64,000 nucleotides of DNA from Bacillota bacterium. GTDB taxonomy: Bacteria > Bacillota > Clostridia > Acetivibrionales > DSM-1351. The stretch is from positions 1-64,000 of the forward strand of contig JAEWSZ010000102.1 in NCBI GenBank assembly GCA_023397905.1, written 5' to 3'. Shown here piece after piece: positions 25,719 to 34,797 of this stretch. The translations under genes and the position numbers were made by a program. Each line of letters starts with the position of its first letter. Positions within the stretch are counted from its first letter, which is position 1. The notes beneath the pieces are model-generated. The model saw only the letters and a list, made by a program, of their open reading frames with translations. It searched no databases and had not been told where the DNA came from.

Positions 25719-26123
25719 TTATTTTGCGATCAACATTTTCTTTACTCCCTTTGCCAGGCCCTTTGAAGCTTTTTTCAATATCTCAGGAGTCTGTTTTGCA
25801 CCGGGCATGTATTTCAGGAAATTGCCCGTCATTCTCATATTATTGACCTGCATGTCAAGCATCCTGGCCGTACTGCTTTTAGATTTCCCGTCAAGTGCTC
25901 TATTAATTAATCCGGAACCCATCATATCCAGTTCTTTCGGATACTCAGCCTCATAGCTGTTCTTATTGTCAAGCTCCCAAAATACAAGTTTGAGCTCCGA
26001 CAGCTCCCTCCTGCACTTCCCGCATATATTCAGATGCTTCTCCACAAATATTTTTTCCAGCGGATCTATGGTTCCTTCAAGATAATCCTGAAGCAATTCC
26101 TGTTCCATTTTTTCACAGCTCAT
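25719..26123 (-). CDS. zinc-finger anti-sigma factor, soluble
   Basis: The N-terminus carries a ZAS (zf-HC2) motif: Cys3, then H-L-N-I-C-G-K-C (His30, Cys34, Cys37). Such domains bind and inhibit ECF sigma factors. No membrane segment is visible in the 134 residues, so signalling would be cytoplasmic, as in RsrA-type factors, or through another protein. The ATG at 26123 is chosen because GGAGG lies 8 nt before it; a longer reading from 26138 would place the start inside the ribosome site. It follows the ECF sigma gene by 76 nt and is the likely inhibitor of that sigma. Confidence 0.82.
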   Translation of the reverse strand: MSCEKMEQELLQDYLEGTIDPLEKIFVEKHLNICGKCRRELSELKLVFWELDNKNSYEAEYPKELDMMGSGLINRALDGKSKSSTARMLDMQVNNMRMTGNFLKYMPGAKQTPEILKKASKGLAKGVKKMLIAK

Positions 26124-26199
26124 ATTACTTTCCTCCATATAATACCGGCATATTGCCGGTGGTGTCTCCCCTGTGCGGGAAAGAACTTTTCAGTGCATT

Positions 26200-26784
26200 C
26201 TACAATTCCCAGATTCCCTGTCTGAGCAAATCGGCCTTAATCGATTTCCTCCCGTTATGTATAAGCGTCTTCACAGTTCCCGGCGGGACCTTCATACAGC
26301 TTGCGATTTCTTCATACTTCATCTGTTTCATATGCCGCAATAGGATTGCCATTCTTTCCCGGTCAGGAAGCTTTTTTATAGCCTCTTCCATCGACTTCTT
26401 CACATCCCTGCAGACAACCGTTTCTTCCGTTTGATTTCCGGACCCGATTATGTCCTGCAGTTCATCTCCGCTTTCACCGGCTGTATTCAATGAAACGCTT
26501 TCTTTTTTGCCTCTCAAAAAGTTCAGGCATTTGTTCACAGTGATCTTTTTTACCCAGGGCAGCATGGAGTACTGCGATTTAAAGCTTCCCATGGCTTTGA
26601 AAACGGATATGAACACCTCCTGGGTTATATCCAGGGCATCTTCCTTATTTCCGGTATAATGCCAGGCAATGTTGTAGACATATTTTTTATACCTGTCATA
26701 TATGAGTTCCAGACCTTTTCTATTATTCTTTTCATATTCCTTTATTATATTTAAATCTGAAACTTCCAAATACCGTTTTCCCAC
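26200..26784 (-). CDS. ECF-family RNA polymerase sigma factor
   Basis: This 194-residue sigma-70 protein has only regions 2 and 4. Region 2 includes Y-N-I-A-W-H-Y-T-G-N-K-E-D-A-L-D-I-T-Q-E-V-F, and region 4 the helix-turn-helix L-P-D-R-E-R-M-A-I-L-L-R and V-P-P-G-T-V-K-T-L. It is paired with the zinc-finger anti-sigma gene downstream. The start is uncertain: GTG at 26784 or a TTG five codons later with AGGTGGG upstream. Its target genes are unknown; autoregulation of sigma, anti-sigma, DUF2953 and gerW is possible. Confidence 0.88.
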   Translation of the reverse strand: MGKRYLEVSDLNIIKEYEKNNRKGLELIYDRYKKYVYNIAWHYTGNKEDALDITQEVFISVFKAMGSFKSQYSMLPWVKKITVNKCLNFLRGKKESVSLNTAGESGDELQDIIGSGNQTEETVVCRDVKKSMEEAIKKLPDRERMAILLRHMKQMKYEEIASCMKVPPGTVKTLIHNGRKSIKADLLRQGIWEL

Positions 26785-26884
26785 CTTTTCATATGTCTCC
26801 GGCAGGGAGCCCTATCATCCGCAAGGGCCAGGTCCTGTCTGCCGTGGCATTTTTTTGTGCCGATGATAATATATACACCTTAAA

Positions 26885-26930
26885 ATAGAAAAAGTTTTAA
26901 AAAATAAAAATTTTCTAAAACTTTTTCCTA
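26885..26930 (-). terminator. AT-rich terminator hairpin after the GH1 gene
   Basis: GAAAAAGTTTTA (26888-26899) and TAAAACTTTTTC (26916-26927) form a perfect 12-bp stem, extended by three pairs. It lies about 35 nt after the GH1 stop codon. The low GC content makes it a weaker terminator. Confidence 0.55.
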
Positions 26931-26964
26931 TATTGATTCATATTTAATTCTTGTGCCAAAACTG

Positions 26965-28320
26965 TTATTTTAATATCTCTCCATTTGTTTCAATAATGCT
27001 TTTATACCTGTAGGCGGACTGTTTAAGGGTCCTTTCAAAATTGTCATAATTCACGAAAGCCAATCCGAAACGTTTTGAATATCCATACGCCCATTCAAAA
27101 TTGTCCAGCAGGGACCAGTAAAAATATCCTCTGACATCGGCTCCATCGTCTGCTGCTTTAGAAAGAGCTGTCAGATATCTGTTTATGAAATCCTCCCTCT
27201 GGGCATCGTTTACTTTACCGTCTATTGATATCCAGTCGTTATTGGCCATGCCGTTTTCCGTTACATATACAGGCAAGCCGTACCTTTCGGTCAGAAATCT
27301 TGAGACCCAGTATATGCTGTCAGGCTGGACAGTCCATTCCATTGAGGTTTTTGCCATACCCGCAGGCAGTTTCACATACCGGTACTTTTTGCTTCCGGAA
27401 CCTTCCACCACATTCCCCGAATAGACATTTATTCCTATAAAATCGAGCTTTACATGAATGTCCTTCATGTCCTCCTGCCAACCCTCAGGCAAATATCTGA
27501 CCAGCCTTTCAGGATATGTCCCCTTTATCTGCGGATCAAGCAAATCCCCGTATCCAAAGGCATTGTAGCCCATTTCCGCCGTTTCCCTGTCAAAAAGCAC
27601 ATTGCGCGCCGCCTGCAAATCGGCTTCGTCACTTGTGGCAGGTATGCCCACTTCACCGCATGAAACCAGACCCACCTTGACTTCGCCTTTTGCGTTTTCC
27701 CTGATGGCCCTTGCGGCAAGCCCAAGCCCCCTGAGATTGTAATGCCATGCCCTGACAACCTGGTTCCGGGGCAATTCCCATCCCGGCGCATGCCTTCCGT
27801 TTCCGTAGCCCATCCCTATATAGCACTGTGATTCATTGCTTGTTATCCAATACCTGACCCTGTCGGAAAAGTATTTTGAACATATGGCCGCGTATTCGGC
27901 AAACCACACAGGACTTTCGGGATTGAGCCAGCCGCCTTTGAACTGAAGCTCCAGAGGATAATCCCAGTGGAAAAGCGTCACATAAGGCTCGATCCCGTTT
28001 TCCAGAAGACAGTCTATCAGCCGGTTGTAGTAATCGATCCCGGCCATATTTATCTCTCCCGTACCTTTTGGCAGAATCCTGGTCCAGCTTATGGAGAACC
28101 TGTAAGCCTTTATCCCTATCTCTTTCATAAGGCCAATATCTTCTTTGAAACGGTGATAGCTGTCACAGGCGGATTCTCCCGAGTCCATGCCTTCGACCTT
28201 TCCTTCGGTCCTGCAAAATTCATCCCAGACCGACTGGCCTCTTCCGTCTTCATTGGCCGCCCCTTCAATTTGATATGAGGCAGTGGCGCTGCCCCAGACA
28301 AAACCTTTTTTAAACGCCAT
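26965..28320 (-). CDS. GH1 family beta-glucosidase-like glycosidase
   Basis: This is a 451-residue cytoplasmic TIM-barrel enzyme of glycoside hydrolase family 1, which splits terminal beta-linked glucose, galactose or 6-phospho sugars. The N-terminus F-V-W-G-S-A-T-A-S-Y-Q-I-E-G is the family signature. The acid/base Glu163 sits in W-I-T-S-N-E-S, where the usual proline after the Glu is a serine. The nucleophile Glu355 is in Y-V-T-E-N-G-M-A. No phospho-sugar-binding signature was recognised, so beta-glucosidase on cellodextrins is most likely. It lies 16 nt downstream of pcrA on the same strand. Confidence 0.92.
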   Translation of the reverse strand: MAFKKGFVWGSATASYQIEGAANEDGRGQSVWDEFCRTEGKVEGMDSGESACDSYHRFKEDIGLMKEIGIKAYRFSISWTRILPKGTGEINMAGIDYYNRLIDCLLENGIEPYVTLFHWDYPLELQFKGGWLNPESPVWFAEYAAICSKYFSDRVRYWITSNESQCYIGMGYGNGRHAPGWELPRNQVVRAWHYNLRGLGLAARAIRENAKGEVKVGLVSCGEVGIPATSDEADLQAARNVLFDRETAEMGYNAFGYGDLLDPQIKGTYPERLVRYLPEGWQEDMKDIHVKLDFIGINVYSGNVVEGSGSKKYRYVKLPAGMAKTSMEWTVQPDSIYWVSRFLTERYGLPVYVTENGMANNDWISIDGKVNDAQREDFINRYLTALSKAADDGADVRGYFYWSLLDNFEWAYGYSKRFGLAFVNYDNFERTLKQSAYRYKSIIETNGEILK

Positions 28321-28336
28321 ATTGCACCCGTCCTTA

Positions 28337-30787
28337 TTAATCCAATTTCTTTAAATTTGCCATGGAGGCCATGAGCCGCTTCATGCCGGCCCCTTCAAAC
28401 TGTATCTCCAGCATCTGGTCCCCGTTGTCGGGAGTGGCTTTTGAAACGGTGCCCTTCCCGAATTTTTTGTGTTCAACCTTTTCTCCTACGCTGAAATCCG
28501 TTGCTTCAGCACGGTTTGAGCCTGCGGTTGCCGGTGTTCCCGATCCGGTGCCCGGCTTCAGTCCTGAGCCTGCAGGACCTGTGCCCGCCTGTCCTGTGGT
28601 GCTTCCAAAACCTCTGCTCACAAGCTTGGAACCCAGCAAATCCTTCAGAGAACCCGAAGCGGTGGGCTTGCTTTCATTAACGGACGCCTGAGCCGTGTTC
28701 CTGGACTGAGACGCTCCCCAGCTTTGAGTTGTACTCCAAGTTTGAGCCGGACTCGAAGTTAAAGTACTGCTATAACCACCCCATGACTTCTGGGAATCCC
28801 ATGCCTTTGCCTTGCCCCATCCGGCAGAATCACTGCCCTGCGAAAAGCTGTCGGAGGATTTGAACGGGTAATCAACCAGCTCCTCAGGTATTTCCGACAG
28901 GAACCTGGAAGGCTTGTTATAGCTGGAATTTCCAAAAAGCGTCCTGAAGCGTGCATTTGACAGGTACAGTTTTTCCCTTGCACGGGTTATTCCCACATAG
29001 CAGAGCCTTCTCTCTTCCTCCAATTGCTCAGGCCCCTCTGTGATCGCCCTGTAGCCCGGGAAAACCCCTTCTTCCATTCCCGGTATGAACACCACCGGAA
29101 ATTCCAGGCCTTTGGCACTGTGCATGGTCATAAGGACCACATAATCCTGCTCCTCTTCCAGATTGTCCAGATCGGAGACAAGTGAAATATGGGCCAGGAA
29201 TTCCTCGAGGCTGGTGTCTTCGCTCTGTTTTTCAAACTCCATGGCAACTGATCTCAGCTCTTTTATATTTTCCATCCTGGACTGTGCCTCAACGGTATTT
29301 TCTATTTCGTATTCCCTCATTATTCCCGTATCGTCCACCACCATTTCAAGCAGCTCGGAAATGCCCATATTCTCCTTCATGGTCCTGAGCTTCATTATCA
29401 TACTTGAAAAGTTGCTCAGTTTTTGGGCCGCCCTTTTAAGGGCGGGAATCTCATCGGCGTTGGATATCACGGAAAAAATCGAAACTCCGCTTTCAAGCGC
29501 CAGGTTCTCCGAAGTATCCACCGTGGTATCGCCAATGCCTCTTTTGGGCACGTTTATGACCCTCTTCAGGCTCACATTGTCGGCAGGATTCTGTATCAGC
29601 CTCAAATAGGCTATAATATCCTTTATTTCTTTTCTGTCATAGAATTTCTGTCCGCCCACGATTTTGTACGGAATGCCTTCCCGCATGAGCATTTCTTCCA
29701 GAACGCGGGACTGGGCGTTTATCCTGTACAGGACCGCAAAGTCCTTGTATTTTCTGTCTTCGTCCGTTGTCAGCCTTTGGATCTCCCTGGCGGTGTAAAG
29801 GGCTTCCTCGTGTTCATTCTCATTTTCACACATAACGATCTTGTTGCCGCCCTTGTTGTCCGTCCACAGCTTTTTGCGCTTTCTGCCCGTATTGTTGGTA
29901 ATAACGTTGTTGGCAGCGTCCAGTATGATCTGCGTTGACCTGTAATTCTGCTCCAGCTTTACGGTCCTGCAGCCTTTAAAATCCTTTTCAAAGTCTAGGA
30001 TATTTCTGATATTTGCGCCTCTCCAGCTGTATATCCCCTGGTCGTCGTCTCCAACTACACACAGGTTTCCGTGAGCCTCCGACAATTTTCTGACCAGCAT
30101 GTACTGGGCGGTATTTGTGTCCTGGTACTCGTCCACCATTATGTATCTGAACTTCCGCTGATAAAAGTTTAAAACCTCGGGATACTGCTCAAACAGCTTT
30201 ATGGCATTCATTATAATATCGTCGAAATCCAGCGCGTTGTTGTTTTTTAGCTTTTTCTCATACAGGCTGTACAGCTTTGATATTTTACCCAATCTGAAAT
30301 CCGAAGCAAAGAGCTTTTCAAACCGGGCGGCATCTATAAGCTCATTTTTCTGTTTGCTTATGGCTTCAAGCACGGATTTGGGCGGGAAATTTTTATCATT
30401 TATATTGAGCTCCTTAAGGCATTCCTTGATTACCACCTGCTGATCCTGTGTGTCATAAATGACAAAGCTCCTGTCATAGCCCAGCTTTTCAATGTCTCTC
30501 CTCAAAATCCTTATGCAGATGGAGTGAAAGGTGCCAACCCACATATCGTTGCTCAGATCGCCTATCAGGCCGTCTATTCTCTCTCTCATTTCCCTGGCTG
30601 CCTTATTTGTAAAGGTTATTGCCAGAATACAGTATGGAGGAACGCCATGTTCACTGATGAGATACGCTATTCTATGGGTCAGCACTCTGGTCTTGCCGGA
30701 ACCCGCCCCCGCCAGAATGAGCAATGGCCCTTCATTGTGAAGCACCGCTTCTTTCTGCTCTTTATTTAAACCGTTTAATAAATCCAT
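28337..30787 (-). CDS. pcrA: ATP-dependent DNA helicase PcrA
   Basis: PcrA is a 3'-5' superfamily 1 helicase in repair and replication restart. The Walker A motif A-G-A-G-S-G-K-T is near residue 30, V-D-E-Y-Q-D-T-N is motif II, and V-V-G-D-D-D-Q-G-I-Y-S-W-R-G and M-T-M-H-S-A-K-G-L-E are typical UvrD/PcrA motifs. A low-complexity S/W/Q/T-rich linker (about residues 640-740) leads to the C-terminal Tudor-like domain (K-V-E-H-K-K-F-G-K-G-T-V) that can contact RNA polymerase. The ATG at 30787 is chosen because GGAGG lies about 6 nt upstream; an in-frame TTG at 30799 overlaps that site. Confidence 0.95.
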   Translation of the reverse strand: MDLLNGLNKEQKEAVLHNEGPLLILAGAGSGKTRVLTHRIAYLISEHGVPPYCILAITFTNKAAREMRERIDGLIGDLSNDMWVGTFHSICIRILRRDIEKLGYDRSFVIYDTQDQQVVIKECLKELNINDKNFPPKSVLEAISKQKNELIDAARFEKLFASDFRLGKISKLYSLYEKKLKNNNALDFDDIIMNAIKLFEQYPEVLNFYQRKFRYIMVDEYQDTNTAQYMLVRKLSEAHGNLCVVGDDDQGIYSWRGANIRNILDFEKDFKGCRTVKLEQNYRSTQIILDAANNVITNNTGRKRKKLWTDNKGGNKIVMCENENEHEEALYTAREIQRLTTDEDRKYKDFAVLYRINAQSRVLEEMLMREGIPYKIVGGQKFYDRKEIKDIIAYLRLIQNPADNVSLKRVINVPKRGIGDTTVDTSENLALESGVSIFSVISNADEIPALKRAAQKLSNFSSMIMKLRTMKENMGISELLEMVVDDTGIMREYEIENTVEAQSRMENIKELRSVAMEFEKQSEDTSLEEFLAHISLVSDLDNLEEEQDYVVLMTMHSAKGLEFPVVFIPGMEEGVFPGYRAITEGPEQLEEERRLCYVGITRAREKLYLSNARFRTLFGNSSYNKPSRFLSEIPEELVDYPFKSSDSFSQGSDSAGWGKAKAWDSQKSWGGYSSTLTSSPAQTWSTTQSWGASQSRNTAQASVNESKPTASGSLKDLLGSKLVSRGFGSTTGQAGTGPAGSGLKPGTGSGTPATAGSNRAEATDFSVGEKVEHKKFGKGTVSKATPDNGDQMLEIQFEGAGMKRLMASMANLKKLD

Positions 30788-30864
30788 TACTACCTCCAAA
30801 ATTCATTCGCATTGCATTCCCCAGATCTTTTTGTCTTCCCGGGATTCAAAAAACTTGCATTTAG

Positions 30865-30895
30865 ACAAAAATACCGAGATAAATCACTCGGCATT
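30865..30895 (-). terminator. intrinsic terminator of the shikimate-kinase-like gene
   Basis: AATACCGAG (30870-30878) pairs with CTCGGCATT (30887-30895) with one wobble, and on the minus strand a short T-run follows. It lies about 60 nt after the stop at 30957 and before pcrA. Confidence 0.7.
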
Positions 30896-30956
30896 ATTAT
30901 GCTTTAATTATATTTCATTTTAAGTTTTAAGGCAAGGAGATGAGTACCCATGACTG

Positions 30957-31454
30957 TCAAAGTGCAAGCTCTTGCTCAATAGCGCTTATTGTCCCATCTA
31001 TTGTATATTTTGAACAGTCAATGCTTATGTCGGCATACTTCTCATAAAGTGGCTTTCTTTGGTTGTACATATCCTCCAGGCTCTGTCCCCGGCTTAAAAC
31101 AACGCCTCTGGTACTCAGGTTGTTCAGCCTCCTGCTCAGCGCTTCAAAATCTATGTGCAGGTATATGACCAGGCCGTTTTGCTTCATATGCTCCATTGCC
31201 CTGCCGCTGTATACCGCGCTTCCGCCCGTGGCGATCACCGTATTTTCGCATTCCAGGGAAGCTATGGTATTTTCCTCTATTTCAAGAAATTTTTCTATTC
31301 CGTCCCTGTTCAATATGTCCTGCAGCAGCCTGCCCTGCCTGGTCTGAATGATCACATCCGTATCTGTGAAGGACATCCCAAGGTGCTTTGCCAGAATGAC
31401 CCCCACCGTGCTTTTACCCGCACTGGGCATGCCGATAAGTATTATATTTTTCAC
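30957..31454 (-). CDS. shikimate-kinase-like P-loop kinase
   Basis: This 165-residue protein has the AroK fold: Walker A G-M-P-S-A-G-K-S-T (about residues 8-16), D-T-D at about 31-33, T-G-G-S-A-V in place of the usual G-G-G-x-V, and the lid/R-x-x-x-Y segment N-Q-R-K-P-L-Y. The shikimate-binding arginine, normally in F-R-x-x-E, is replaced by leucine (K-F-L-E-I-E). It may still be the only shikimate kinase of the host, or a related kinase with another substrate. No other shikimate-pathway gene is near. It has its own terminator. Confidence 0.8.
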   Translation of the reverse strand: MKNIILIGMPSAGKSTVGVILAKHLGMSFTDTDVIIQTRQGRLLQDILNRDGIEKFLEIEENTIASLECENTVIATGGSAVYSGRAMEHMKQNGLVIYLHIDFEALSRRLNNLSTRGVVLSRGQSLEDMYNQRKPLYEKYADISIDCSKYTIDGTISAIEQELAL

Positions 31455-31588
31455 TTTTCAGCCTTTCCTGTATAATATGGATTTTATAAATAAGCTTTTA
31501 TAATTTATATGATGCTATGCCGCAATAAATCAAGCTATGGTGTAAATATCAATGTGTAATAATAATCAGTAGAATTATTTTTGCCTCC

Positions 31589-33466
31589 CTACTTTTTAAA
31601 GAAGTTTGACCTTATGGCCTTGTCGGCATATTCAAGCCCCTTCAGTACCTGTGCCTGCCCTGCGGAATCAATTTCTCCGCGGAATTCCCCGTCCGAAAGC
31701 ATGGCATAGTCTTCCCGGGTGTTTAAAAGATTCCTTCCGAAAACGGTGGATTCGTATTCACTCCCGTCGACGCCCAGTAAATACAGAAGAGTTGGCATCA
31801 AATCAATTTGACCGCCGGTTGTATGCACGGTTTGAGGCGTCTGACCCTTGCTGTAAATTATCAGAGGTATCTTCTTATCATTTTCCTGCCACCAGTCCTC
31901 CGCAGGCTCAATTTCATGTATTTCATCCTTAAAATATTTGTGTACTGAATCGTGGTCTCCATAGATGACCAGCACTGTGTCATCCAGAATCCCTGACTTG
32001 TCCAGTTTGTCTATGAACTCACCTATACAGCCGTCGGTATATCTTATGCTCTGGAAATAGCCCCCCAGCTTTGTATCCTCCAGTGAATCCTCCAGTTTCA
32101 GCTGCTTGACCTCTTCCGGCATTTCAAAGGGAGAATGGCTCGAAAGCGTTATAAGCACGTTATAAAACGGGGTTTTCTGATTTATCACACTATCGGTAAC
32201 CTGATTGAAAAAGGAATCATCGCTCAGGCCCATAAAAATAGTTTCGTCTATTTTAAAGGATTTTGAATCTACGATCTGCTGAAAACCCATATTTTTAAAT
32301 ACAATACCCCAATTCCAGTATTCCCCGCTGTTGCCATGGAAGGCTTTCGTGGAATAGCCGTGGTTTTCCAGTATTTTAGGCAGGGAGTTATACTGTGTGT
32401 CGGGAAATCTGAAAAATGTGCTGCCCTTCCGGACCGGAAAAACCGAGGTATTTGTCATCAAATCCGAATCGGAGCTTGTCCCCTCGTTTACCTGGGTATA
32501 ATAATGGTCGAAATATATGCTGTTGGACAATAACCTGTTAAGGGTGGGCGTTATCTCCTGTCCGTCTACAGACTGTCCGATCACAAAGTTCTCAAGGGAC
32601 TCCACCTGAATAACCAGCAGGTTCTTGCCCTTGTATATTCCCTTATAGCCGTTATCCGGAAGCTTTTCGTTTTTGGCATCGATCCAGGCCTGGATATCCG
32701 CCCTTTCCTTTGAGGTTATCTTATAGGGTTTGAAATCAGAGAAAAATATGTAACAGTCATAGAGGTGATACCCTATGGGCGAAGAATTGCATATGGTTTG
32801 TCCAGGATTTGAATAGGAATAAAAAATATAGTCATTTTTATCGTTCCCGTATACGTTTATTAACATATACCTGGTCACTATATAGGCCAAAGATAAAATA
32901 AAAACAACCGCGAAGGCCGTCAATCTTGCCTTAAGGCTCTGGAACAGCGGAGACGAGTAGTACATATGCCTTGAGATTATCAAAAGCACTGCGATTATTG
33001 GTATGTCAAAAAAGAAAACTATGTCGCAGGGCCTGAACATTGCAAAAATGCTGTCCCAGAGGTTGTTCAGATTTCCTGTCTGCCTGAGCAGCTGAGTTGA
33101 AAGGAAATTTCCGTTTGCCCTTATGTACACCGCGTCAAAGGCAAACAGGAGAGACAGCAAAAAGTTCAGAATGAGCAGCAGCCAGAGCCTCCCTCTGTTT
33201 TTTGCCAGAAAGCTGAATGAAACTATTATCAGCAGGAAAGCCACGCAAATCGACATGTAGGTTATATTTCTAAGGCCTCTCGACATATCGATGACAGACA
33301 TGTCGTTGCTGTATACAAACCCCATCAGAACTATTGATTTGACCACCAGTATGCCCAACGTTATGAACAAAAGCCATTCCTGCAGCAGATATCTTAAAAA
33401 ACCGCGGCCGTTGTTTAATTTTCTTCTATAAGCCACCGTTATACCGTATGATGTTCTAGCATACAT
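31589..33466 (-). CDS. LtaS/MdoB-family membrane sulfatase-fold protein
   Basis: The family builds lipoteichoic acid or related polymers by moving glycerol phosphate from phosphatidylglycerol. Five membrane segments fill the first 190 residues, followed by an extracellular alkaline-phosphatase-fold domain. The metal ligand and nucleophile are visible: V-E-S-L-E-N and the catalytic Thr in N-E-G-T-S-S-D-S-D, then Y-G-D-H-D-S and H-T-T-G-G-Q-I-D-L. I set the start at the ATG at 33466 (GGGAGA upstream), giving 625 residues. The in-frame ATG at 33556 has no ribosome site and lies inside a ROK-like gene remnant. Confidence 0.82.
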   Translation of the reverse strand: MYARTSYGITVAYRRKLNNGRGFLRYLLQEWLLFITLGILVVKSIVLMGFVYSNDMSVIDMSRGLRNITYMSICVAFLLIIVSFSFLAKNRGRLWLLLILNFLLSLLFAFDAVYIRANGNFLSTQLLRQTGNLNNLWDSIFAMFRPCDIVFFFDIPIIAVLLIISRHMYYSSPLFQSLKARLTAFAVVFILSLAYIVTRYMLINVYGNDKNDYIFYSYSNPGQTICNSSPIGYHLYDCYIFFSDFKPYKITSKERADIQAWIDAKNEKLPDNGYKGIYKGKNLLVIQVESLENFVIGQSVDGQEITPTLNRLLSNSIYFDHYYTQVNEGTSSDSDLMTNTSVFPVRKGSTFFRFPDTQYNSLPKILENHGYSTKAFHGNSGEYWNWGIVFKNMGFQQIVDSKSFKIDETIFMGLSDDSFFNQVTDSVINQKTPFYNVLITLSSHSPFEMPEEVKQLKLEDSLEDTKLGGYFQSIRYTDGCIGEFIDKLDKSGILDDTVLVIYGDHDSVHKYFKDEIHEIEPAEDWWQENDKKIPLIIYSKGQTPQTVHTTGGQIDLMPTLLYLLGVDGSEYESTVFGRNLLNTREDYAMLSDGEFRGEIDSAGQAQVLKGLEYADKAIRSNFFKK

Positions 33467-33513
33467 ATAAACTATCTCCCACAGCATACAAAATAAAAAT
33501 AAAGTCGTAAGTA

Positions 33514-33666
33514 TTATATTACTTTGAGAGACAAAAAGCAATTGCCGTCTTTCCATTCTCTCAGCATGGCGGTGCCTGCTATCACGGCATCGTTTCCTCT
33601 CTGCGCCACCTCCGGTTCGGCTATCTTGATATTCTGGGCCGGTGCTAAGGTATTCTCCCCTTTCTT
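33514..33666 (-). pseudogene. remnant of a ROK-family sugar kinase/regulator gene
   Basis: In one minus-strand frame about 50 codons end in a stop at 33514 and read like the C-terminus of a ROK protein: I-K-I-A-E-P-E-V-A-Q-R-G-N-D-A-V-I-A-G-T-A-M-L against the usual L-G-N-D-A-G-I-I-G-A-A-x-L. No start or upstream body is present; a stop lies about 70 nt before. It is probably the tail of a deleted gene, left between the PHP locus and the LtaS-like gene. Confidence 0.4.
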
Positions 33667-33699
33667 TTGCAGTAAGACTAAAAATTTTATAATCTGAAA

Positions 33700-33731
33700 C
33701 AGGAGGCAGCCAATTATTTCAGCAGCCTCCT
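33700..33731 (-). terminator. hairpin at the end of the PHP/ABC locus
   Basis: AGGAGGC (33701-33707) pairs with GCCTCCT (33725-33731), with two more pairs after a mismatch. It lies about 55 nt after the PHP gene stop. The T-content after the stem is modest (GTTTC), so termination is likely but not certain. Confidence 0.5.
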
Positions 33732-33786
33732 TTCATAACACCATATAAGCGGTTCAAATCAAGAGATCAAAAAACAGGCCTTCTCT

Positions 33787-34797
33787 TTATTCAAAATATA
33801 CCGGATTTGTAAAAGCAATCATGGTATCTGCTCCGTGTAAAACACCGTACATTTCGGCACGGATCCATTTAAGGCCGGTTGCTTCCATTGTAAAAGATGC
33901 ATTTGTATTACCGGTATGCAGAACAATCTTTGTCAAAGAGCCCAAATTACTGTTTACAACGATGCTCAAAGGCTCATCCTCCAACACCCAGTACCCAGCC
34001 CTGGCTGTTCTGTCCAAATATATCTTGACCTCAAGTTTTTCATGGCTGCCTGAATTGGGAATAATTTCGCCTATATGCCACTGCTTCTGCCTCTTTAATG
34101 ATAAAATCCGGAGCAGGAGCAAGGGACCCATTGAAACACTGATCAAACCTGCTCCCAATGCCTTTACGGCCATTTCTGCCACCTCCGTCCCCCCATCCTC
34201 ATCTATTGCCAGGAAAGTCGCCGCCAGCGGTTCGCTTACGGGTTCTGGGCTATGCCAGTCTCTGCCTGAAACAGCACTGATCCGGTATCCCTGATCCAGC
34301 AAATCTGTCCAAAGTTGAAATGCCCGTAAATTAACTTTATGAACGGAAGGGAAGGTACCTGACCAAACCTCGATATAATCAATTTCAGACCAGTCTTGCA
34401 CCTCATAATTCCAATAGCAGCCTGTACACATGGGACTTCCCACGCGGAACGGATGTGCTGCTCCAATAACGGCACCCTGGGCATGTACAGTACTTAATCT
34501 TTTATGCAGATCCCCAATTCCCAGATCTCGCCAATCCACATACTCTTTTATTCCAAGAAACAGCACATGTCCGAAAAATGTCGTCCATTCCATACCTCCG
34601 ATAATGTGGAGGCCTGTCGAATTCTGCAGAAGCTCTGCCTCTGCTAAACCGGACATGGTACTGTGGTCTGTTAAAGCAATTCCTTCATAACCCAATTTTA
34701 TAGCGTTATCCACCAGAACATCCAGAGTATGGCTGCCGTCGCTGTGGTTGGTATGAGTATGAAGTTCAAAAGGTACCCATCTGATCAGATGTCTCAT
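33787..34797 (-). CDS. PHP-domain metallo-phosphoesterase (CehA/McbA-like)
   Basis: PHP proteins are metal-dependent phosphoesterases. Ligands are visible at H13 and H15 (F-E-L-H-T-H-T), D20, H45 (L-T-D-H-S), E70, H77, H115 (A-A-H-P-F) and the D180/H182 pair (S-G-R-D-W-H-S). The last 110 residues form an extra beta-rich domain, as in the CehA/McbA subgroup. No signal peptide is present, so it is cytoplasmic. It overlaps the preceding small gene by 32 nt and is the last gene of the LacI-controlled locus. Together with the GDPD in the same locus it suggests breakdown of an imported phosphate ester. Confidence 0.82.
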   Translation of the reverse strand: MRHLIRWVPFELHTHTNHSDGSHTLDVLVDNAIKLGYEGIALTDHSTMSGLAEAELLQNSTGLHIIGGMEWTTFFGHVLFLGIKEYVDWRDLGIGDLHKRLSTVHAQGAVIGAAHPFRVGSPMCTGCYWNYEVQDWSEIDYIEVWSGTFPSVHKVNLRAFQLWTDLLDQGYRISAVSGRDWHSPEPVSEPLAATFLAIDEDGGTEVAEMAVKALGAGLISVSMGPLLLLRILSLKRQKQWHIGEIIPNSGSHEKLEVKIYLDRTARAGYWVLEDEPLSIVVNSNLGSLTKIVLHTGNTNASFTMEATGLKWIRAEMYGVLHGADTMIAFTNPVYFE

